Origin: a virus
IMG/VR virus record: IMGVR_UViG_3300048034_000701
Span: 1-26,402 of that record
Length of the DNA stretch: 26,402 nucleotides
Strand: one strand, 5' to 3'
A model generated the notes under the pieces. That model saw only the letters and a list, made by a program, of their open reading frames with translations. It did no database searches and had not been told where the DNA came from. Below are positions 19,244 to 26,402 of this stretch, one piece after another (position 1 is the first letter of the stretch; each line of letters opens with the position of its first letter). The position numbers were made by a program, and so were the translations under genes.

Positions 19244-19434
19244 GTTTTCTTCATACATTGAAAAAAGATGAGCGTGATATCTTGCGAGCAATCGTAAAGA
19301 GAGTTCATCTTGCTTACCATCCAAAACAATTCCAAACCGACAGAGAAGCAGACAAAGTTATTGCTGTTATTGCGCCTCACATTGTTGACCGCATGATTAG
19401 GTTCGGCAAGGATCACAAAGTTGACCAGCTTTAA
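19240..19434 (+). CDS. Small hypothetical protein before TerL
   Basis: A 64-residue helical protein (FLHTLKKDERDILRAIVKRVHLAYHP ... EADKVIAVIAPHIVDRMIRFGKDHKV). ATG overlaps the previous stop; its own end overlaps the TerL start by 14 bases, so it is translated in a coupled chain. It could be a TerL partner. No family recognised. Confidence 0.65.
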   Translation: MSFLHTLKKDERDILRAIVKRVHLAYHPKQFQTDREADKVIAVIAPHIVDRMIRFGKDHKVDQL

Positions 19435-20941
19435 ATATAAACCTGACGGCGAAGTCTTAAAATCATTTATGAAAGATGCGTCTTTCTTTCGTGCGCTCCG
19501 TGGCCCTGTTGGTTCTGGCAAGTCTGTGTGTTGTTGCGTAGAATTATTCCGCCGCGCTTTACAGCAAGAAAAAGATAGCAATGGTGTCCGTCGCTCACGC
19601 TGGGCAGTCATTCGTAACACCAATCCACAACTTAAAACGACCACAATCAAAACGTGGTTGGATTGGTTTCCTGAAGAAGAATGGGGCAAGTTCCAATGGT
19701 CTGTGCCTTACACCCACCACATTAAAAGACAAGACCTCGACCTTGAGGTTATCTTCTTAGCTTTGGATAGACCAGAGGACGTAAAGAAGTTGCTGTCATT
19801 GGAACTTACAGGCATCTGGATAAACGAAGCTCGTGAAATTAATAAGAATATTATCGATGCTTGCTCCATGCGTGTAGGTAGATTCCCATCAATGAAAGAC
19901 GGAGGCTGTACTTGGACGGGAGTGATTGCGGATACAAACGCACCAGAGGAAGACCATTGGTGGCCTATCATGTCAGGCGAAGTGCCGATACCCGACCACA
20001 TAGCAAAAGAAGAAGCAAAAATGTTAGTCAAGCCAGACAACTGGAGTTTCTTCACACAGCCAGCAGGGATGCTAGAAGAAAAAGGCGAGGACGGGAATAT
20101 CACAGGATATACGCTAAACGTGAGCGCAGAAAACAGAAACAATATGAGGAAAGATTACTATCCGAATATCGTACAAGGCAAGACGAAGAGTTGGATAGAT
20201 GTGTATGTAATGAATCGCCTTGGGAGTATTAAAGATGGCAAACCCGTTTATCCCAATTTCGCACCAGATGTTCACGTTTCTAAAGAAGAGATACCAGTGG
20301 CGGCTGGTGTACCTGTTTATATTGGTGTTGACTTTGGGCTTACTCCCGCCGCTGTTATAGGGCAAAAAGTGCGTGGACGTTGGCTACTGTTACAAGAGAT
20401 AGTAGCGTTTGATATGGGCATCGTTAAGTTCAGCGAAGTCCTCCGACAAGAACTTCTTACTAGATATCCCAGCAACGAGGTCATCATCTTTGGTGATCCC
20501 GCTGGCGACTTCCGCGCTCAGACTGATGAAAGTACACCTTTTCAAATATTACGCGGGGCGGGTCTTAATGCTCGTCCAGCCCCATCTAACGATGTTGCTC
20601 TTAGGTTGGAATCTGTTTCAACAACTCTTAACAGAATGGTTGATGGTTTATCAGGGCTTCTTATCGATTTCCGTTGTCGCAATATAATCAAAGGATTTGA
20701 AGGTGGTTATCAATACAGACGTATTCAGGTATCTGGTGAGAGGTATGATGATAAACCAGAGAAAAACCACTTCTCCCATATTCACGATGCGTTGCAGTAT
20801 TTAATGCTTGGCTCTGGAGAGGGCAGGGCTATCTTGTCGAACCAAGCACACTCGCCCAAACCATTTCAGGCGCAAAGAAACTATGACGTATTCTCACGCC
20901 AACCTAAAAAACGCAGACAAGGTTTATGGTCAAGGATGTAG
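19421..20941 (+). CDS. terL: Terminase large subunit
   Basis: A 506-residue packaging motor. The start is a TTG at 19421 inside the previous gene, with AAGGAT upstream; the next Met would leave only 12 residues before Walker A, which is less usual. ATPase: GPVGSGKS at 28-35 (K34), Walker B IWINE at 132-136 with E136 as the catalytic acid. RNase H-like nuclease: D304 in VDFGLTP, D359 in FGDPAG and D456 in HIHDALQYL. All core residues are present, so both ATPase and cutting should work. It follows T7/P22-like rather than lambda-like terminases in general look. Confidence 0.92.
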   Translation: MTSFKYKPDGEVLKSFMKDASFFRALRGPVGSGKSVCCCVELFRRALQQEKDSNGVRRSRWAVIRNTNPQLKTTTIKTWLDWFPEEEWGKFQWSVPYTHHIKRQDLDLEVIFLALDRPEDVKKLLSLELTGIWINEAREINKNIIDACSMRVGRFPSMKDGGCTWTGVIADTNAPEEDHWWPIMSGEVPIPDHIAKEEAKMLVKPDNWSFFTQPAGMLEEKGEDGNITGYTLNVSAENRNNMRKDYYPNIVQGKTKSWIDVYVMNRLGSIKDGKPVYPNFAPDVHVSKEEIPVAAGVPVYIGVDFGLTPAAVIGQKVRGRWLLLQEIVAFDMGIVKFSEVLRQELLTRYPSNEVIIFGDPAGDFRAQTDESTPFQILRGAGLNARPAPSNDVALRLESVSTTLNRMVDGLSGLLIDFRCRNIIKGFEGGYQYRRIQVSGERYDDKPEKNHFSHIHDALQYLMLGSGEGRAILSNQAHSPKPFQAQRNYDVFSRQPKKRRQGLWSRM

Positions 20942-20980
20942 TTTTGTGCGTTGCCGCAACAATAAAGCTGGGGTTATGAC
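20942..20980 (+). promoter_or_regulatory. Promoter-like element of the portal-scaffold unit
   Basis: TTTTGTGCG (20942-20950) runs into TTGCCG (20951-20956), then 18 bases and TATGAC (20975-20980). The first block is identical to those at 4861 and 24149. It starts one base after the TerL stop, and AAGGAG lies before ATG 21001. Confidence 0.5.
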
Positions 20981-21000
20981 AAACTATAAGGAGTCTGAAT

Positions 21001-21216
21001 ATGTGTTTGGCATCACCTAAAATGAAACAGCCTGAAGAAACGGCTGAAGCTAAAATTGAGCGTGAAAACGAAACTCAAAAAGAGTTGAAAGTCGCCTCTG
21101 ATAATAAGGCAGAACAGCTTGAACGTGCTGTAAAACGCAAGCGCGGTGGACGCGGCGGCGTATCTTTGCTCACTGGTAGCAGAGGCGGTCTGGGTTATTA
21201 TAACGAGACTGTGTAA
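21001..21216 (+). CDS. Small protein before the portal gene
   Basis: A 71-residue protein. MCLASPKM opens it, a charged helix follows (EETAEAKIERENETQKELKVASDNKAEQLERAVKRK), and it ends RGGRGGVSLLTGSRGGLGYYNETV. The GRG-x-SLLT-G-x-GG-GYY ending is common in small proteins beside portal genes of podoviruses. The role is unknown; a head-tail joining or scaffold-like part is possible. Good AAGGAG site; one-base overlap with the portal gene. Confidence 0.72.
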   Translation: MCLASPKMKQPEETAEAKIERENETQKELKVASDNKAEQLERAVKRKRGGRGGVSLLTGSRGGLGYYNETV

Positions 21217-22763
21217 TGCACGACCCAATGTCGACACGCCTGTTGGCGAAATACGAGAAAGCAAAACAAGCTCGAACTTTGTTTGAGCCACTCTTTGATG
21301 AGTGCTACGAGTATGCTTTGCCTATGCGAAAAAGTTTTTACTTTGAAAGCGTAGGGCAACGCCGTGACGACAAGATATTTGACGAGACAGCAGTTGTAGG
21401 TGTGCAAGAGTTTGCCTCTCGCTTGCAGTCTGGTCTTGTGCCTAACTTTGCACGTTGGGCGGACTTTGTTGCTGGCTCTGAAATCCCAGACCAGAACCTA
21501 GATGCTGTAAATAATTCATTAGATGAAGTTACTGAATATGTTTTTGAAGTGTTACAAAACTCAAACTTTGGCCAAGAGATTCATGAAAGCTTTATGGACT
21601 TGGCTGTTGGCACAGGCGTCCTCCTTGCTGAAGAAGGTGACGCTATCAATCCGGTACGCTTTAATGCGATACCACTTCCGTCTGTCGTGCTTGACACTGG
21701 TCCCGATGATAAAATTGACCATGTATTTAGACAGCGTGAAGTTAAAGTTACAGACATACAAGTCGCATATCCAAAGGCTGTTCTGAGCGATAAACTTCAG
21801 AGGCAGTTAAATCAATCACCTGATACCAAAGTAAAGTTACTGGAAGTTATTTGCCGTAACTATTCCAAGCCCAATAAAGAAATCCATGACTTTTATGTGC
21901 TAGACGTAGAAGACAAAGCTGTAATATATACAGAAAGATTTGAGGGCGCAGGCTCAAATCCATTTATTTGTTTCCGCTGGTCTAAGGCGGCGGGTGAAGT
22001 TTATGGGCGTGGCCCACTTATTAACGCATTAAGCGCAATCAAAACCACCAACCTGACAATCGAGTTAATACTTGAAAACGCTCAGATGGCTATCTCTGGC
22101 ATTTATCAGATGGATGATGATGGCGTTGTAAACACTGACACAATAAACCTAGTGCCAGGGACTATCATCCCAAAGGCGATGGGTTCGCAGGGTTTACAAC
22201 CTATAAGAGCGGCTGGTGATTTCAATGTTGCGAATCTAGTTTTGGGTGACATGCGTAACAACATTAAAAGAGCTTTATATAATGATATGCTAGGTGACCC
22301 AAATAAAACACCAGCAACTGCTACGGAAGTGGCAGAGCGCATGGCTGACCTATCAAGACGTATTGGCTCGGCGTTTGGTAGGTTGCAGGCAGAAATGGTG
22401 CAACCTGTTTTACAGCGCGTTGTATATATATTGAAGAAGCAAGGCCGTATTGAGATACCATCAATCAACGGCAGAGAAGTAAAGGTGAAGTCAGTATCAC
22501 CGTTGGCTCAAGCGCAAGCCAATCAAGACATATCAAATGTATCGCGCTACCTACAGCTTGTGGGTGGTACATTTGGGCCCGAGGTGCTTAACATACTTAT
22601 CCGTTCTGATGATGTTGCGGCGTATCTTGCCAAGAAGTTTGGTGTTCCAGACAGCTTGGTAAGAGACAAAGTAGAGCGAGAGCAACTGCTTCAAGCCGCT
22701 CAACAATATCAGCAACAGATGGCTCAAGGTAACGCACCAGATGTCCAAGCACTTAGGTCTTGA
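21216..22763 (+). CDS. Portal / head-to-tail connector protein
   Basis: A 515-residue protein of the T7 gp8 type. The opening (LLAKYEKAKQARTLFEPLFDECYEYALPMR) and DETAVVGVQEFASRLQSGLVPNFARWADFVAG match the podovirus connector family, and GSNPFICFRWSKAAGEVYGRGPL and ATATEVAERMADLSRRIGSAFGRLQAEMV match its stem and crown regions. The end is Gln-rich. Length is close to T7 gp8 (536). Twelve copies would form the vertex through which DNA is packaged by TerL and ejected. Confidence 0.93.
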   Translation: MHDPMSTRLLAKYEKAKQARTLFEPLFDECYEYALPMRKSFYFESVGQRRDDKIFDETAVVGVQEFASRLQSGLVPNFARWADFVAGSEIPDQNLDAVNNSLDEVTEYVFEVLQNSNFGQEIHESFMDLAVGTGVLLAEEGDAINPVRFNAIPLPSVVLDTGPDDKIDHVFRQREVKVTDIQVAYPKAVLSDKLQRQLNQSPDTKVKLLEVICRNYSKPNKEIHDFYVLDVEDKAVIYTERFEGAGSNPFICFRWSKAAGEVYGRGPLINALSAIKTTNLTIELILENAQMAISGIYQMDDDGVVNTDTINLVPGTIIPKAMGSQGLQPIRAAGDFNVANLVLGDMRNNIKRALYNDMLGDPNKTPATATEVAERMADLSRRIGSAFGRLQAEMVQPVLQRVVYILKKQGRIEIPSINGREVKVKSVSPLAQAQANQDISNVSRYLQLVGGTFGPEVLNILIRSDDVAAYLAKKFGVPDSLVRDKVEREQLLQAAQQYQQQMAQGNAPDVQALRS

Positions 22764-22998
22764 TGGGTATCCTCGCTCACGCGAGAATGACCACCTTATA
22801 TCAAAAAACATACACGCATTATTCGCAACTCCAACGGGGAGAGAAGTAATTAAGTATCTGCGCTCAGTAACTATTGAGGCAGTAACAGGTGCAGGGGCAA
22901 GTGACGCTGAACTCAGACATCTTGAGGGTCAGCGTTTTTTAGTTGGTCTTATTGAAAGACGCATCGCACATGGAGAAAAGGTAAATAAGAATGGATGA
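22741..22998 (+). CDS. Bbp19-like small protein
   Basis: An 85-residue protein overlapping the portal end by 23 bases. HALFATPTGREVIKYLRSVTIEAVTGAGASDAELRHLEGQRFLVGLIERRIAHGE resembles the Bbp19 family of short-tailed phages (named from Bordetella phage BPP-1), which lies between portal and scaffold. Exact role not established; probably a virion or assembly part. It overlaps the scaffold gene by eight bases. Confidence 0.72.
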   Translation: MSKHLGLDGYPRSRENDHLISKNIHALFATPTGREVIKYLRSVTIEAVTGAGASDAELRHLEGQRFLVGLIERRIAHGEKVNKNG

Positions 22999-23689
22999 AG
23001 CAGATAATGTAGAAGTTGCTGTTGAGGCATCAGAAGCACCTGCCAGACCAGAATGGCTACCAGAAAAATTTAACACCCCAGAAGATTTGGCTAACTCTTA
23101 TTCTTCTCTTGAGTCCAAGTTGGGCGCAAGCCAAGAAGAAATAAGAGACAGCGTTATCTCTGAGATAGAACAGCAAGCGTATGCCAATCGCCCTGAGTCT
23201 GTTGGTGATTATGAAGTACCTGAGTCACTTGACCCGACATTGTTAAATGATAATGAGTTGTTTGGTTGGTGGGCAAATCACGCTTTTGAAAATGGTTATT
23301 CTCAAGAAGAGTTCACTGATGGCGTTAATAAGTACATTGATTTTATGGACGCAATGCAACCGAACCTAGAGCATGAACATGAGATGCTAGGTGAAAACGC
23401 AGACGCTCGTATTGAGGCAGTAGACCTTTGGTCTCAGAAGTTTTTTCCAGAAGAGTATCAAGACGCAATTCTTGAAATTGGTTCTTCTGCTAAAGGCATT
23501 GAGGCTCTTGAGTTTATTATGGCGAACATGTCTCAGTCTGCGGTTGGTGGAGCAACAGAGCCTCACTCACAAATGAAAGAAGATGACTTACGTTCAATGA
23601 TGATGGATGACAGATATTGGAATCCAGCAAAACGTGACCAAGCATTTGTGAAAAAGGTTCAAGATGGTTTTTCCAAAATCTACCGTTGA
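22991..23689 (+). CDS. Scaffold (capsid assembly) protein
   Basis: A 232-residue, strongly acidic protein. It begins with an acidic leader, then WLPEKFNTPEDLANSYSSLESKLG, the common signature of podovirus scaffolds, continues with helical acidic segments and ends with a basic helix (DQAFVKKVQDGFSKIYR) of the kind that binds capsid protein. The place between portal and capsid fits. It overlaps the next gene by 26 bases. Confidence 0.85.
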   Translation: MDEADNVEVAVEASEAPARPEWLPEKFNTPEDLANSYSSLESKLGASQEEIRDSVISEIEQQAYANRPESVGDYEVPESLDPTLLNDNELFGWWANHAFENGYSQEEFTDGVNKYIDFMDAMQPNLEHEHEMLGENADARIEAVDLWSQKFFPEEYQDAILEIGSSAKGIEALEFIMANMSQSAVGGATEPHSQMKEDDLRSMMMDDRYWNPAKRDQAFVKKVQDGFSKIYR

Positions 23690-24191
23690 TACGTTTCACA
23701 CTGAAGGTGATGTGAAGATAGTCAAAGCAAACTCTGAACATGCTGGCTATCTTCAACATCATTTGCGCCCTTATGATTTGAGGGAGTGTGTGATACACGG
23801 CTCTACAGCATGGAGGGCTTTGCATCAGCCTCTTAGGTTAAAAGGCGCACATACATGGACTGTTTTATATAAAGACAGTCCTGTTTGTATGTTTGGTGTA
23901 GTGCCAATCGTAATAGATGAAAGCGTTAGTTCAGCTACAGTATGGATGTTGGGCGCTACTCAGCTAGATGAAGTCCCTGTCAGGTTTGTCAAAGTAGCCC
24001 AACAAGTTGTTGACTGGCTTCAAACACAATATGACTTGTTGGAAAATGTTGTTCCTGTAGACCATACAAAAACAATTGCTTGGCTTGACCACCTCGGCTT
24101 TATGTTTGCAGAAGAGCCAACAATTGTGAATGGCTTTCAATGTTTGCGTTTTGTGCGTTGCGAAAAGTCTATTGAAGTGACATTCCAATAG
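23664..24191 (+). CDS. T7 gp13-like protein (DUF2833, GNAT-like fold)
   Basis: A 175-residue protein: VKIVKANSEHAGYLQHHLRPYDLRECVIHGSTAWRAL, then TWTVLYKDSPVCMFGVVPI, ATVWMLGATQL, FVKVAQQVVDWLQTQYDLLENVVPVDHTKTIAWLDHLGF. This is the pattern of T7 gp13 / DUF2833, which has the fold of GNAT acetyltransferases. In T7 the protein is needed for particle assembly. Here it sits between scaffold and capsid. Acetyltransferase activity is not implied. Its last codons contain the block TTTTGTGCGTTG (24149-24160). Confidence 0.82.
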   Translation: MVFPKSTVDTFHTEGDVKIVKANSEHAGYLQHHLRPYDLRECVIHGSTAWRALHQPLRLKGAHTWTVLYKDSPVCMFGVVPIVIDESVSSATVWMLGATQLDEVPVRFVKVAQQVVDWLQTQYDLLENVVPVDHTKTIAWLDHLGFMFAEEPTIVNGFQCLRFVRCEKSIEVTFQ

Positions 24192-24292
24192 CATACAGCC
24201 TGTTTCTAACTGACAGCCCTACGGGATAACTGATTGACGAGCGAAACGGACAACTGTGACGTAGTGTAAATTTTGATAAGGAACTCTTAATA
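24192..24292 (+). promoter_or_regulatory. Leader of the capsid gene
   Basis: A 101-base gap. TTTTGTGCGTTG at 24149-24160 lies about 130 bases before the capsid ATG and could mark a promoter starting in this gap, although no good -10 is placed 17-18 bases from it. A small hairpin CCC-TAC-GGG lies near 24213. AAGGA precedes ATG 24293 at a rather long distance. Confidence 0.4.
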
Positions 24293-25105
24293 ATGGCTAA
24301 TACTATTGATATAGCTTTCATTAAGCAGTTTGAATCCGAAGTTCACATGGCTTACCAGCGTATGGGGTCAAAACTCCGTAACACTGTTCGCACAGTAGGT
24401 AATGTTCGTGGTAGCGTTGTACGCTTTCAGAAAATTGGTTCAGGTGCTGCTTCAACCAAAACCCGTAATGGCGATGTCACCGCTATGGAACTTGTACATA
24501 CAAATGTAGAAGCAACCATGGCAGACTTCTATGCCGCAGAATACATCGACAAGCTCGATGAATTGAAAATCAATATTGATGAGCGTCAGGCAGTGGCACA
24601 ATCAGCCGCCGCCGCATTGGGTCGCAAGACTGACGATCTTCTTTATACTGCTATGGACGCAGGCGCTAACTCAACTCAGATTAACTCAACTGCCGCCGCA
24701 GTAGATAAAGCGGATTTGCTAGAGTTGTTTGAAACCTTTGGCGTTGCTGACCTTCCAGAAGATGGTGGGCGTTACTTAGCAATGTCACCTGCTGGTTATG
24801 CAGATTTGTTTAGCATCAATGAGTTCGCTTCTAGCGATTTTGTTGGTGACCAGAATCTGCCATTCGCAGGCGGCATGACTATGAAGGAATTCTTAGGCTT
24901 TAAGATTTTCTCAACTTCAGCAGTTACTGCTGGTAAGAACATTGCTTACCATACTTCTGCTGTTGGCTTGGGCATCAACTCAGATGTTCAAACTGAGATT
25001 AACTATGTGCCTCAGAAGGCCGCTCACTTGGCTACATCTATGATGTCAATGGGTGCTGTTGTTATTGATGACAACGGTATCTATGAAGTCCTAGATAATA
25101 ACTAA
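24293..25105 (+). CDS. Major capsid protein
   Basis: A 270-residue protein of the podovirus capsid type (Phage_capsid_2-like, HK97 fold inferred). IDIAFIKQFESEVHMAYQRMGSKLRNTVRTVGNVRGSVVRFQKIG and EATMADFYAAEYIDKLDELKINIDERQAVAQSAAAALGRKTDDLLY are typical, followed by MSPAGYADLFSINEF and a C-terminal beta domain. Shorter than T7 gp10A (345). It follows scaffold and gp13-like genes, as expected. Confidence 0.9.
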   Translation: MANTIDIAFIKQFESEVHMAYQRMGSKLRNTVRTVGNVRGSVVRFQKIGSGAASTKTRNGDVTAMELVHTNVEATMADFYAAEYIDKLDELKINIDERQAVAQSAAAALGRKTDDLLYTAMDAGANSTQINSTAAAVDKADLLELFETFGVADLPEDGGRYLAMSPAGYADLFSINEFASSDFVGDQNLPFAGGMTMKEFLGFKIFSTSAVTAGKNIAYHTSAVGLGINSDVQTEINYVPQKAAHLATSMMSMGAVVIDDNGIYEVLDNN

Positions 25106-25146
25106 GACCCTAGGGGGTGGGGGGGCAGAAGCCCCCCCATTACCAG
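25106..25146 (+). other. Gap with a perfect G7-C7 hairpin
   Basis: TGGGGGGGC-AGAA-GCCCCCCCA (25118-25139) is a 9-bp perfect stem with a four-base loop directly behind the capsid gene. No T-run follows, so it is not a usual terminator. It could protect the 3' end of the capsid mRNA or slow reading into the tail gene. ATG 25147 is seven bases beyond it and has no separate ribosome-binding site outside the stem. Confidence 0.65.
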
Positions 25147-25731
25147 ATGTCATCAGCGGCTAACTCAGATATAGATATTGCATCACGCGGGTTGATATTG
25201 ATTGGCGCAGAGCCAATTACATCTTTCAGCGCAGATAGCACCGAGGCTCTTGTGGCCTCAAACTTGTATGAAGATACAGTGCGTACAGCCTTGTGCGCTT
25301 CACGCTGGCGGTTTTCAACTAACCAGTCAGCTTTAAATAAATTAAGTGCCGCACCTACAGGTAGATTTGATGTAGCCCATCAACTGCCTGTTGATTTGTT
25401 AATGCTTCATGCTGTGACAGTGGGCGACCAGCTTATCGAATACACCATCTATGGTGATAAATTATTTAGCAATGCTCAAAGCAATTCTGATTTGGTAGCA
25501 GATTATACCTTCAGAGCAAAAGAGATTAACTTTCCCAGCTATTTTACATTAGCTGTTGAATATGCTCTGAGTGCTTCATTTGCATTAGCCATTGCTAGAG
25601 ATGAGGCAATGGCTCAGATGATGGAGCGCAAAGCCCAACAGCTTATGCAACAGGCCAAGACGCTCGATTCCCAGCAACAAACAACACGCAAGTTGGTTAC
25701 ATCAAGGTTTATTAGCGAAAGGCGAAGTTAA
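25147..25731 (+). CDS. Tail tubular protein A
   Basis: ATG 25147 is chosen because an upstream in-frame extension would be read through the G7-C7 hairpin. The 194 residues match the T7 gp11 family: DIASRGLILIGAEPITSFSADSTEALVASNLYEDTVRTALCASRWRFSTNQSALNKLSAAP, and YTFRAKEINFPSYFTLAVEYALSASFALAIARDEAMAQMMERKA. It forms the adaptor ring below the portal, to which fibres attach. Length close to T7 gp11 (196). One-base overlap with the next gene. Confidence 0.9.
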   Translation: MSSAANSDIDIASRGLILIGAEPITSFSADSTEALVASNLYEDTVRTALCASRWRFSTNQSALNKLSAAPTGRFDVAHQLPVDLLMLHAVTVGDQLIEYTIYGDKLFSNAQSNSDLVADYTFRAKEINFPSYFTLAVEYALSASFALAIARDEAMAQMMERKAQQLMQQAKTLDSQQQTTRKLVTSRFISERRS

Positions 25732-26402
25732 TGCCGCGCATCAGAATCCCGCTGAATAACTTTAGCTTTGGTGAAATCAATCCTTCTTTAACTTCAAGGA
25801 CAGAAAGCCCTGTTTACCAACAGGCCGCTGAGTCATTGAAGAACTTTACTATTCGCTCAGAGGGCGGAGTCATCAACCGCGCTGGGTTGCAACGTAAATA
25901 TAACTTCACCCACACATACAACAGCACTTTGCTTCAGCAGGTTCGTATTGAGCCTTTTATTTTTTCTGATGACGAAAAATATATAATTGCTTTTAGCAAC
26001 GCGAAGATTGAATGTTTCCGCATTTTATCTAGCGGTGCATTGTCTTTAGTGTCTACCGTTACACAAGATGTGGGTGGTAATGCGCTACCTATTACCAACA
26101 GCAATCTTAACCAGTTTACCTTTACTCAGCGTGGTGACTTTATGTTTATCGCGCATACAAGTTTTCTGTGCCGTACACTTGTAAGAACTGGCCTTACTTC
26201 TTTTGAAATGCGTGTGTTTGAGTTTGAGCAAACTATTGACGGAACAAAAACGCACCAGCCTTATTATAACTTTCAACCTGCTGGTGTAACGCTGTCTGCT
26301 AGTGCAACGAATGGAACAGGCGTAACGCTTACATCTAGTGCGGCTTATTTCAATGCAAATCATGTAGGCATCCGTCTTCTTATTGGTGAAGCAGAATGCG
26401 AA
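25731..26402 (+). CDS. Tail tubular protein B (partial, N-terminal 224 residues)
   Basis: The frame starts at ATG 25731, overlapping the previous stop (TAATG), and runs to the window edge. It begins MPRIRIPLNNFSFGEI, then PSLTSRTESPVYQQAAESLKNFTIRSEGGVINRAG, the standard opening of podovirus tail nozzle proteins (T7 gp12 family), and continues beta-rich. It would build the tail nozzle. The rest lies beyond the window. Confidence 0.9.
   Translation, partial: MPRIRIPLNNFSFGEINPSLTSRTESPVYQQAAESLKNFTIRSEGGVINRAGLQRKYNFTHTYNSTLLQQVRIEPFIFSDDEKYIIAFSNAKIECFRILSSGALSLVSTVTQDVGGNALPITNSNLNQFTFTQRGDFMFIAHTSFLCRTLVRTGLTSFEMRVFEFEQTIDGTKTHQPYYNFQPAGVTLSASATNGTGVTLTSSAAYFNANHVGIRLLIGEAECE

Noticed and set aside
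19204-20365. Minus-strand frames opposite the terL start
   Set aside because: They oppose the intact Walker A and Walker B region of TerL and have no features of their own.
22106-22468. 120-residue minus-strand frame opposite the portal gene
   Set aside because: Lies wholly within the portal gene and shows no domain or start signal.

Overview
The window is most of the genome of a temperate, T7-like (podovirus-type) tailed phage, probably of a marine alphaproteobacterium. The structural genes are of the short-tailed kind: head-tail connector (portal), scaffold, a T7 gp13-like protein, capsid, tail tubular A and B, and a fibre with a T7 gp17-like N-terminus. Several small proteins (DUF6321-, DUF5872- and Bbp19-like) are types I associate with marine phages. 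The host is inferred only from this and from a 3' tRNA-Thr(GGT) fragment at the probable attachment site. I recognise no phage RNA polymerase or DNA polymerase here.

Layout. (1) 1-6644, rightward: the end of an upstream virion gene, the tail fibre with an internal cupredoxin-like domain, a glycine-rich adhesin, a collar-type tip protein, small proteins, a lysis cassette (two membrane proteins and a GH24 lysozyme) and a metallophosphoesterase. (2) 12208-6544, leftward: Cro-like and XRE regulators, a zinc-ribbon ORF, a Holliday-resolvase-like nuclease, O-like and P-like replication proteins with a possible iteron origin, YqaJ exonuclease, ERF annealing protein, an SSB-like protein, excisionase, integrase, attP and two accessory genes. 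(3) 12456-13010, rightward: a CI-like repressor, divergent from cro. (4) 15622-13017, leftward: a coiled-coil protein, an ArdC-like antirestriction protein and three small genes. (5) 15650-16141: about 490 bases without a convincing gene, folding into about a dozen consecutive hairpins, a candidate large structured RNA. (6) 16220-26402, rightward: TerS, eight small proteins, TerL, portal, scaffold, gp13-like protein, capsid, tail tubular A and the start of tail tubular B. The window opens at the end of one structural gene and closes inside another, so it fits a permuted cut of a circular map whose missing part would hold the rest of tail tube B and the internal virion proteins.

Control. Two sequence families tie the modules together. 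One is a 12-bp dyad, TGCA-N4-TGCA, found beside the cro/CI, O, exonuclease and ArdC promoters and in front of the lysis and tail fibre genes. The other is a TTTTGTGCG(TTG) block that ends at -35-like hexamers in front of cro, terS, the 16718 gene and the portal unit, and also lies before the lysis and capsid genes. The likely picture is a CI/Cro-type switch acting on dispersed operators, plus a shared promoter element of unknown reader. All functions are read from sequence motifs; no search was run.
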